Source: Pseudomonadota bacterium (GTDB lineage Bacteria > Pseudomonadota > Gammaproteobacteria > Enterobacterales > Enterobacteriaceae). Taken from it: DNA of 5,272 nucleotides. The position numbers and the translations under genes are program-made. The DNA is taken from positions 1 to 5,272 of the forward strand of contig JAEYFY010000469.1 in the NCBI GenBank assembly GCA_023454395.1. Reading direction: 5' to 3'. This document shows, one piece after another, positions 1 through 5,272 of this stretch; within the stretch, counting starts at the first letter, position 1; each line of letters opens with the position of its first letter. The notes under the pieces were generated by a model, which did not search any database, was not told the origin of the DNA, and was given only the letters and a program-made list of their open reading frames with translations.

Positions 1-41
1 AAACAATAAAATAGAGTATGTTTTATGAACAGCTCAGTAAA

Positions 42-47
42 TATACT
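42..47 (+). promoter_or_regulatory. Possible -10 element of a cspD promoter
   Basis: TATACT lies about 50 bases before the cspD start codon and would give a leader of roughly 40 nt. It resembles both the sigma70 -10 and the sigmaS-type -10 (CTATACT), although the preceding base here is A rather than C. No good -35 hexamer is visible 17 to 19 bases upstream (TGTTTT or TATGTT only), and there is no TGn extension. The motif also sits inside an imperfect palindrome at 35-48 (CAGTA...TACTG). The region is AT-rich, so chance matches are likely and this call is tentative. Confidence 0.25.
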
Positions 48-95
48 GAAAGTGATGTTAAACAAATAAATACAAGTATATGAGAGAAGCTAAGT

Positions 96-305
96 ATGGA
101 GACAGGTACAGTAAAGTGGTTCAATAACGCTAAGGGTTTTGGTTTTATTACCCCTGCAAAAGGTGGCGATGATATTTTTGCCCACTATTCAACAATCAGA
201 ATGGAAGGTTACCGCACACTTAAAGCGGGACAGAAAGTTAATTATAGCACGATAAAAGGACCTAAGGGTGATCATGCCGACCTTATCATTCCTATTATCG
301 AATAG
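96..305 (+). CDS. cspD: Cold-shock-like protein CspD
   Basis: This 69-residue single-domain cold-shock (OB-fold) protein binds single-stranded DNA/RNA. Visible motifs are the start GTVKWFNNAKGFGFI, containing RNP1 (K13-GFGF-I18), and the RNP2 segment D26-IFAH-Y31, followed by STIRMEGYRTLKAGQ and GPKGDHA. The NNAKGFGFI, IFAHYSTI and MEGYRTLKAGQ signatures point to CspD rather than CspA/CspE. E. coli CspD is slightly longer (about 74 residues), with an Ala-rich tail missing here. In E. coli, CspD is induced in stationary phase and starvation rather than by cold, inhibits replication through single-stranded DNA binding, and is a Lon substrate. Transfer of that role here is by homology. A weak purine-rich ribosome site (GAGAAG, 84-89) precedes the ATG. 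The gene is convergent with macB, as in enterobacteria; clpS would be expected just beyond the left edge. Confidence 0.95.
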   Translation: METGTVKWFNNAKGFGFITPAKGGDDIFAHYSTIRMEGYRTLKAGQKVNYSTIKGPKGDHADLIIPIIE

Positions 306-333
306 AAGGTAATTACAGCATAGGTGATCCCAA

Positions 334-371
334 TAAAAATACCTTTTACTCATAATAGTTGGGTATTTTTA
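334..371. terminator. AT-rich hairpin downstream of cspD, possible weak terminator
   Basis: TAAAAATACC (334-343) is perfectly complementary to GGTATTTTTA (362-371), giving a 10-bp stem with an 18-nt loop. The stem begins 29 bases after the cspD stop. On the plus strand it ends in a run of five T, which resembles an intrinsic terminator, but the stem has only three G or C pairs and the loop is long. On its own it would be weak; it may act as a first stop for cspD or protect the mRNA 3' end. Confidence 0.4.
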
Positions 372-398
372 GTCAAATAGAATACCTAATTCATTCAA

Positions 399-430
399 AT
401 AAAAGCCCTTTATGTTTCAAGGGCTTTTAT
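399..430. terminator. Bidirectional intrinsic terminator between cspD and macB
   Basis: ATAAAAGCCCTT (399-410) and AAGGGCTTTTAT (419-430) form a perfect 12-bp stem around an 8-nt loop. The GC core GCCC/GGGC is flanked by A and T tracts, so both strands read as a GC-rich hairpin followed by TTTTAT. It lies 94 bases past the cspD stop and 36 bases past the macB stop, between two convergent genes. That is the classic position for a shared rho-independent terminator. Confidence 0.88.
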
Positions 431-465
431 CTTATGGTTAGCTTATAGTTAGCGTTTAGTTTGCG

Positions 466-2412
466 TTATTCTCTCGCAAGAGCATCTATTGGATTCATTT
501 TTGCTGCACTTCTTGCAGGTAAAAATCCAAAAATAACACCAATGGCAGTCGAACAAATAAAAGCACTCACTAATGCGATAGGCTGGAATACAAAATGCCA
601 ATCAGGCAACATCACACTTGCCACCATAGCAATACCAAATGAAAGACCTATTCCCAGTACCCCGCCAACTAAACACACCAATACGGACTCTATAAGGAAT
701 TGTTGCATCACATCACTTGCTCTGGCACCCACCGCCATTCTAATACCAATTTCTCGCGTTCTTTCTGTCACTGAAACTAGCATAATATTCATGACACCAA
801 TCCCACCCACGACTAATGAAATAACGGCCACTAAAGTGAGAAACAGTTGCATTGTTTGAGTTGTGCTTTCGGCAGCCTTAATAAAACTGTCAAGGTTATA
901 AGTAAAAATATCTTTTTTACCGTGCCTGATCGTTAATAAACGGATAATTTGTTGCTCCGCAACACTGGCATCATAGCCTTCCGTTGCTCTTACTGTAATG
1001 CTATCAAGGTAACTTCGATTTAAAATACGGCTATTTAGCGTGCTGTAAGGTACCCATACTCTGAGCGATTGCCCATTGCCAAAAGCTGATTTCTTCTCTG
1101 CAATAACACCAACAATGGTCGAGGGAATATTGCGAATAATGATTTGCTCACCAATAACTTCTTTTTTGGTAGGAAAAAACCGCTGACGGGTAATTTCATC
1201 AATAACGACAACTTGAGCTTGTCGCTCGATCATATCAGGTGTAAATGAACCACCTTGCGAAAACTTCATGGCATACACAGTGAAATAATCGTCACTAACA
1301 CCCGCAACAGATGCAGGCGAGTCTTGGTTTCCACGGCGTAATCGTGTGCTAAATTGCACTTGTGGTGTAACAGCTTGTACATAAGATTGTTGCTTTAAAG
1401 CAAAGACATCTTGCAATGTTAACGATTGTCTATCTTCTGGTGAATCGCTGCCAAAATCTTTCCCTGGATAGATATCAATAGTATTAGAGCCAATCGCTTT
1501 TATATCTGCCAGCACCATGCTTTTAGCGGCATCACCAATCACAATAATAGTGACGACAGAGGCTATACCAATAATAATGCCGAGCATCGTTAGCAACGTG
1601 CGTATTTTATTCACAACCATTGCACGCCAAGCCATATCTAATGCTTGTGTAAAACGCCCGAATATTTGCCCAAAATAAGAAGAAGCTAAAACAGGGGTTG
1701 TCTCTTTTTTAACTTTATTTGCTGTTCTTTGATGGTAATTATCATTAATAATCTTACCATCTTTTATTTCTATAATTCGCTCAGCCTGTGCCGCAATTAA
1801 AGGATCATGGGTTACGATAATAACCGTATGCCCTTGTTCATTTAATTGCTTAAGAATAGACATAACCTCTTTGCCAGAATGACTATCCAATGCCCCTGTT
1901 GGCTCATCTGCAAGAATGACTTCACCACCATTCATTAATGCTCTAGCAATACTTACGCGCTGTTGCTGACCGCCAGAGAGTTGATTAGGTCGATAATCAA
2001 CGCGATCACCTAATCCTAAGCGTGTTAATAGTTCACGCGCCCTTTCTTTTCTTTGAGTAGCATTTTTATCTGCATAAATCGCAGGAATTTCAACATTCTG
2101 TTCTGCACTTAAATGCGACATTAAATGGTAGCGCTGAAAGATAAAACCAAAATGCTCGCGGCGTAATGCTGCAAGTTGGTCGCCTTCCATTTTCGCAACA
2201 CTTTGACCTGCAACTTTATATTCACCGCTACTTGGTTTATCTAAGCAGCCTAAAATATTCATTAAAGTCGATTTACCGGAGCCAGAAGCCCCGATAATCG
2301 CCACCATTTCTCCGGCATTAATCGTTAATGAAACTTTATTGAGAACAACGGTTTCTTCTTCACCATTGGTATATAAACGGCTAACCTCATCTAGCTCTAA
2401 TAATGCGGGCAT
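466..2412 (-). CDS. macB: MacB, ATP-binding/permease subunit of the MacAB-TolC efflux pump
   Basis: This inner-membrane protein of the type VII ABC (mechanotransmission) family powers export of macrolides and, in relatives, lipopeptides, enterotoxin and porphyrins. Its length of 648 residues equals E. coli MacB. The N-terminal nucleotide-binding domain (about 1-225) has Walker A GASGSGKST (41-49), Q-loop Q93, signature LSGGQQQ (145-151), Walker B VILADE (165-170), D-loop GALD (173-176) and switch H202. All catalytic residues are intact. A linker leads to TM1 (about 274-294), a large periplasmic MacB_PCD domain (about 295-520), and TM2-TM4 (about 523-547, 573-598 and 611-632). A cytoplasmic coupling segment TERTREIGIRMAVGA (549-563) and the FtsX-type end PARSAAKMNPIDALARE are present. 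The start overlaps the macA stop and has a good ribosome site. ATP hydrolysis is thought to drive periplasmic movement that pushes substrate through MacA and TolC. Confidence 0.97.
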   Translation of the reverse strand: MPALLELDEVSRLYTNGEEETVVLNKVSLTINAGEMVAIIGASGSGKSTLMNILGCLDKPSSGEYKVAGQSVAKMEGDQLAALRREHFGFIFQRYHLMSHLSAEQNVEIPAIYADKNATQRKERARELLTRLGLGDRVDYRPNQLSGGQQQRVSIARALMNGGEVILADEPTGALDSHSGKEVMSILKQLNEQGHTVIIVTHDPLIAAQAERIIEIKDGKIINDNYHQRTANKVKKETTPVLASSYFGQIFGRFTQALDMAWRAMVVNKIRTLLTMLGIIIGIASVVTIIVIGDAAKSMVLADIKAIGSNTIDIYPGKDFGSDSPEDRQSLTLQDVFALKQQSYVQAVTPQVQFSTRLRRGNQDSPASVAGVSDDYFTVYAMKFSQGGSFTPDMIERQAQVVVIDEITRQRFFPTKKEVIGEQIIIRNIPSTIVGVIAEKKSAFGNGQSLRVWVPYSTLNSRILNRSYLDSITVRATEGYDASVAEQQIIRLLTIRHGKKDIFTYNLDSFIKAAESTTQTMQLFLTLVAVISLVVGGIGVMNIMLVSVTERTREIGIRMAVGARASDVMQQFLIESVLVCLVGGVLGIGLSFGIAMVASVMLPDWHFVFQPIALVSAFICSTAIGVIFGFLPARSAAKMNPIDALARE

Positions 2413-3521
2413 TATGCTTCTCCTGAAGTTTTACCCAGAATAACCTCATCGTTTTCTTTCAATCCGCTGAGAACTTCTGCATAAACATCAGTACGCATAC
2501 CTATTTTTACAGTGCGTCTTTCTGGCTGACCATTAACCAATACATCAACATAATATTCATTAATACCCGCATCCTCACCTAATACCGAAAGCGGAACAAG
2601 AAGCACCCCTTTTTTAGTTTCGATAAGGATTTTAACTTGTGCAGTCATTTGCAACCGTAATAAATGTTGTTCATTCGGCACTTCAAAACGAGCATAGTAG
2701 AAAATAGCATCATTAATTTTTTCAGGTGTCGGAAGAATATCTTTTAATTTACCGCTAAAGGCTTTATCTGGCGCGCCTAAAACAGTAAAAGAAGCGCTGA
2801 GATCAGGCTTTAAATAAATAACGTCAGCTTCGGATACTTCTGCCTTTACCAGCATTGTGTCTAAATCAGCTAAAGTTAAAATCGTAGGCGCTTCTTGTGC
2901 GGCAATCACTGTTTGACCTTCAAGAGTTTTAATAAACGTGACAACACCATCCATTGGCGCAGTTATCCGTGTATATTGCAGATTCGTTCTTGCGGTATCT
3001 AATGTCGCTTGGTTCTTTTTAATTTGTGCTTGATAAGTGATGATGCGCGCTTTTTTCACTTCAACATCGGTTCTAGTACGATCAAGCTCTTCTTGCGCAA
3101 TAACATGGGTAGCAATCAACTTTAATTGTCGCTGATATGTCAATTGCGCCAAACGCAATTCAGCCTGTGCTTGTTGAAGATTGGCTTTAAGTTCATTATT
3201 TGTTTCTTGAGATTCTGTGACGTCATTTTGTGCTTTTTTAGGATCAATAATCGCCAATAAATCACCTTTTTTAACGGCATCGCCCTCTTTTACATATAAA
3301 GTTTGTAGCTGACCACTAACCTGCGCACCTACATCTACTTTACGCACAGCATCAAGCTTACCAGTTGCGGTGACTTCTTTTGACAGATCACCTCGTGTGA
3401 TCTGCTGTGTTTGATATATCGGTGCCTTATCTTTTGGCAAAAAAAAGTACGTCGCAATTGCTGCAACAATTAAAATAAGGGTGAGCACTTTCCCTCGCTT
3501 TTTTAAAGATAAAAAAGCCAT
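2412..3521 (-). CDS. macA: MacA, periplasmic adaptor of the MacAB-TolC efflux pump
   Basis: This membrane fusion (HlyD/RND-type) protein links MacB to an outer-membrane TolC channel and stimulates the MacB ATPase. Its 369 residues compare with about 371 in E. coli. A basic N-terminus (KKRGK) precedes one membrane anchor (about 12-28) with no lipobox cysteine, so it is an anchored rather than lipidated adaptor. Next come the first lipoyl half (about 58-95, RKVDVGAQVSGQL...GDLLAIIDP), a long alpha-helical hairpin rich in Gln, Ala and Lys (about 96-182), and the second lipoyl half (about 185-218, TRITAPMDGVVT...AAQEAPTILTLAD). A beta-barrel (about 219-300, including LPTPEKINDAIFYYARFEVPN) and a membrane-proximal domain (about 305-369) follow. 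Q209 matches the glutamine reported to form a gating ring in E. coli MacA. The ATG at 3521 is supported by a ribosome site. macB follows with a one-base overlap, so the two form an operon. Confidence 0.96.
   Translation of the reverse strand: MAFLSLKKRGKVLTLILIVAAIATYFFLPKDKAPIYQTQQITRGDLSKEVTATGKLDAVRKVDVGAQVSGQLQTLYVKEGDAVKKGDLLAIIDPKKAQNDVTESQETNNELKANLQQAQAELRLAQLTYQRQLKLIATHVIAQEELDRTRTDVEVKKARIITYQAQIKKNQATLDTARTNLQYTRITAPMDGVVTFIKTLEGQTVIAAQEAPTILTLADLDTMLVKAEVSEADVIYLKPDLSASFTVLGAPDKAFSGKLKDILPTPEKINDAIFYYARFEVPNEQHLLRLQMTAQVKILIETKKGVLLVPLSVLGEDAGINEYYVDVLVNGQPERRTVKIGMRTDVYAEVLSGLKENDEVILGKTSGEA
2420..2424 (-). promoter_or_regulatory. macB ribosome binding site inside macA
   Basis: AGGAG on the minus strand lies 7 bases before the macB ATG and within the last codons of macA. 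Together with the TAATG junction, where the macA TAA and macB ATG share the A at 2412, it fixes the macB start and indicates translational coupling of the two pump subunits. Confidence 0.85.
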
Positions 3522-3527
3522 AATTCT

Positions 3528-3532
3528 TCCTT
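3528..3532 (-). promoter_or_regulatory. macA ribosome binding site
   Basis: AAGGA on the minus strand sits 6 bases before the ATG at 3521, within the purine run AAGAAGGAAGAA. This supports the chosen start, which also leaves the basic residues correctly placed before the membrane anchor. Confidence 0.8.
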
Positions 3533-3566
3533 CTTAAACATAAAGATGACATAACTCATACAAAGC

Positions 3567-3598
3567 TTTAGCTATGAGATTTTATTCTCATAGCTAAA
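3567..3598. repeat. Perfect 13-bp inverted repeat in the ybjD-macA gap
   Basis: TTTAGCTATGAGA (3567-3579) is exactly complementary to TCTCATAGCTAAA (3586-3598), with a 6-nt loop. It lies 58 bases past the ybjD stop and 45 bases before the macA start. The stem would form in RNA from either strand. On the minus strand the stem is followed by GCTTTGTATG, not a proper T run, so it is not a canonical intrinsic terminator. It may be a weak ybjD terminator, a structure in the macA leader, or a palindromic operator. The sequence alone does not decide. No convincing -35/-10 pair for macA is visible; the best is TTCACT with an 18-base gap to TAAATT on the minus strand, just upstream of the repeat. Confidence 0.7.
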
Positions 3599-3656
3599 TA
3601 AAATACGTGTAGATGTTGTGAATTTATCTTACTTACATAAATGTAGTGAATTTGAA

Positions 3657-5272
3657 TTAATTCGCCTTGCCTCTTGCAAGCCATGCAACACGAGAGAACA
3701 TACTTTTCAGTATGGAAGGGATGGAGTCTACTCCACGTTGAGCCGCATTGTTAGCTACCGTTAGTGCGAGATCAGGCTTGGATGAACGTTGAATGGCTTT
3801 AATGATCACGCGTCGAGTTGGCCATTTTTCATTATCTGGCACACCTGCGACATCATGATATACATTGCGAAAGCCTTCTTTATATAAAAAATGTTCCATA
3901 TCTAACGCAGGAAGCTTCGTTAATCTATCACGCTCTGCATCATTGCTTTTTAACGCAAAATCCTTAACGGTCGCGGCATATTTCTTACCCGCTTCATCAC
4001 CATCTACTAAGGTATGCCATTCTATACCCATATAAGTTGCATACTTTAATAATGGCTTAAGCCCACATTGAGCAAACTCAATGACTTTTATTCCTTCCGC
4101 TTCAAAGAAATAATTACATTGCCTTGCCAATTCATTCATTAACCAAATCTCTGTTTCACCTTCAACCAATAACCAACAGCGCGCAAATAACGCAGAGGGT
4201 CGGTTATAACGAATATGAAATGAGATACGTCGCTCTTCATCAGAATGTAGTTGCTGATCTCCAACACGGTAAGCCGCAACTTTATCGGTATCACGCACTA
4301 AACGACAAACGCTTTGCAGCGGTGCGAGTGAAAGCAGTTCACCTGAGTTTGTAGTTGTGATCCGCTGTAATGAGAAAAGATTGAGTAATCCCCAAGCCAC
4401 CGAAAGCATAATAGGATGTAAACGCGTTTCTGGGTTTTCAACAATCACAATAGGTCTTGCATAAGGATCGAGCGCAACACTACCACGAGATTGTAAGATA
4501 GAAGAAAACATCCCCAAGATAATTAATCGAATACTTCTCTGATTGGGTTTTGCCAACACTTTATTGATATTTTCTAAGGCATGCCATCCACGTACATGAG
4601 GCTCGTTAACTTTGCGATGGTGAGCGCGAGATTTAAACAGCAACGAACCGTGATCTGCAAAATAGTGCCCTAACAGTTGTTGCATTGCATCAAGACCTTC
4701 ACGCAAATCTTCATCTGACAACTCGTCAGGATTTCTGACTAACGCTTTGGTTAACTCGCTCATTTTATTATTAAACGCTTCTCGATGAGGATTATTATGA
4801 GAGTCGATAACGTCAGAGGCGAGATCACGAACAAAACGCGCATCTTGTAAGCGAAGAACTGGATAAAGCCTCACTATCTCTGCAATGATTTCTTGAGTTT
4901 GCCCATTAGGTAAGCGAATTTGCTTGCCTTCTTTATCAAGAAAATAGCGGAATGTTTTTACATTCTTTTGTTCATCTAATTCCGCGCTGATACGGTAATA
5001 GATATGTTTAAGATCATCCCCATTTTCAACCCATACAGGCGCGATTTTATGGAAGCGATAAGAACGATGACGTCCAGGGCGAGATTCAGTAAACGTTAAA
5101 ATAATTTGTAGGCTTTTTTTGCCATTTTCTTCAGGTTCATTCGGCAAACGATGGAAATCATCAGGTGTAAATGCATATTGATAGGTTTCAATACCCAAAC
5201 TGAGTGTTAACGCATCAAGTAATGAGCTTTTACCCCACGCATTTTCACCCACTAAGACTGTATTCATATCAA
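3657..5272 (-). CDS. ybjD: YbjD-like OLD-family ATPase/TOPRIM putative endonuclease (5' end outside the window)
   Basis: This resembles E. coli YbjD (DUF2813), an uncharacterised stand-alone OLD (overcoming lysogenization defect) protein of about 552 residues. The first in-window ATG is at 5267 (numbering from it gives 536 residues), but the frame is open to the edge and the Walker A would start only 7 residues in. The true start is therefore probably about 20 residues further right. Domains: a split ABC-type ATPase with Walker A GENAWGKSS (7-15), a Walker B-like VIVENPETRLHP (274-285), and a switch-region TTNSGELLS (304-312) with Asn where other ABC ATPases have His. A C-terminal TOPRIM domain follows, with LVEGETE (367-373) and DGDEAGK (422-428). 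The TOPRIM acidic residues are intact, so metal-dependent nicking or cleavage is plausible. N278 replaces the usual acidic residue of Walker B. It lies on the same strand as macA, 135 bases upstream. No helicase partner of the Gabija type is visible. The biological role is unknown. Confidence 0.9.
   Translation of the reverse strand, partial: DMNTVLVGENAWGKSSLLDALTLSLGIETYQYAFTPDDFHRLPNEPEENGKKSLQIILTFTESRPGRHRSYRFHKIAPVWVENGDDLKHIYYRISAELDEQKNVKTFRYFLDKEGKQIRLPNGQTQEIIAEIVRLYPVLRLQDARFVRDLASDVIDSHNNPHREAFNNKMSELTKALVRNPDELSDEDLREGLDAMQQLLGHYFADHGSLLFKSRAHHRKVNEPHVRGWHALENINKVLAKPNQRSIRLIILGMFSSILQSRGSVALDPYARPIVIVENPETRLHPIMLSVAWGLLNLFSLQRITTTNSGELLSLAPLQSVCRLVRDTDKVAAYRVGDQQLHSDEERRISFHIRYNRPSALFARCWLLVEGETEIWLMNELARQCNYFFEAEGIKVIEFAQCGLKPLLKYATYMGIEWHTLVDGDEAGKKYAATVKDFALKSNDAERDRLTKLPALDMEHFLYKEGFRNVYHDVAGVPDNEKWPTRRVIIKAIQRSSKPDLALTVANNAAQRGVDSIPSILKSMFSRVAWLARGKAN

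Noticed and set aside
35..48. CAGTAAATATACTG, considered as a LexA-like operator before cspD
   Set aside because: LexA boxes read CTG-N10-CAG. This is the reverse polarity (CAG-N8-CTG) with an imperfect centre, so it is only a short imperfect palindrome.
461..859. A 132-codon plus-strand open frame opposite the macB 3' end
   Set aside because: It is fully antisense to conserved MacB transmembrane coding sequence. Its product is a low-complexity Thr/Ile/Pro-rich string typical of a reverse frame, and it has no good ribosome site.
3535..3540. TGTTTA on the minus strand just before the macA ribosome site, considered as a PhoP box half-site because PhoP represses macAB in Salmonella
   Set aside because: The second half-site at the required spacing is absent, and the position immediately next to the ribosome site is poor for an operator.
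3634..3645. Small palindrome TACATAAATGTA just past the ybjD stop
   Set aside because: The 5-bp arms around a 2-base centre are too short and too AT-rich to separate from chance, and there is no T run to make a terminator.
4124..4354. A 76-codon plus-strand open frame inside ybjD
   Set aside because: It lies entirely antisense to the conserved TOPRIM-flanking region of ybjD, has no recognisable domain, and shows no ribosome site or promoter of note.
3657..5272. YbjD as part of a Gabija, PARIS or retron-type defence system
   Set aside because: The protein matches the widespread chromosomal YbjD family. The downstream neighbour is macA, with no UvrD-like helicase, AriB-like toxin or reverse transcriptase in the window. 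The upstream side is not visible, so only the in-window evidence argues against it.

Overview
The window is a compact stretch of a visibly AT-rich gammaproteobacterial chromosome. The encoded proteins closely resemble Enterobacterales CspD, MacA, MacB and YbjD. The low GC content and the protein divergence from E. coli suggest the Morganellaceae (Proteus/Providencia-like). This placement is inference from sequence flavour and recalled E. coli homologues, not from a database search.

Layout, left to right. Positions 1-95 are the leader of cspD. Positions 96-305 (+) encode CspD, a cold-shock-domain single-stranded nucleic-acid-binding protein. Positions 306-465 separate the convergent cspD and macB and hold two hairpins. 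The second (399-430) is a strong bidirectional intrinsic terminator. Positions 466-2412 (-) encode MacB, the ABC transporter/ATPase subunit of a tripartite efflux pump. Positions 2412-3521 (-) encode MacA, its periplasmic adaptor. macA and macB are a translationally coupled operon whose stop and start overlap by one base. Positions 3522-3656 are the 135-base ybjD-macA gap, which carries a perfect 13-bp inverted repeat. Positions 3657 to the right edge (-) encode YbjD, an OLD-family ATPase/TOPRIM putative nuclease whose first residues lie beyond the window.

MacA and MacB work together, normally with an outer-membrane TolC channel encoded elsewhere, to drive ATP-powered export of macrolides and other amphipathic substrates from the periplasm. 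CspD and YbjD are neighbours rather than functional partners. The macAB-cspD arrangement matches the conserved enterobacterial locus, where clpS-clpA lie beyond cspD. ybjD sits on the other side of macA, without the ybjX seen in E. coli and apparently in the opposite relative orientation.

This is mostly an ordinary conserved housekeeping/efflux region, and I see no previously undescribed multi-gene system. The points worth a second look are an Asn at the presumed catalytic acidic position of the YbjD Walker B motif, the long hairpin in front of macA, and the small repeats and competing hairpins between cspD and macB.
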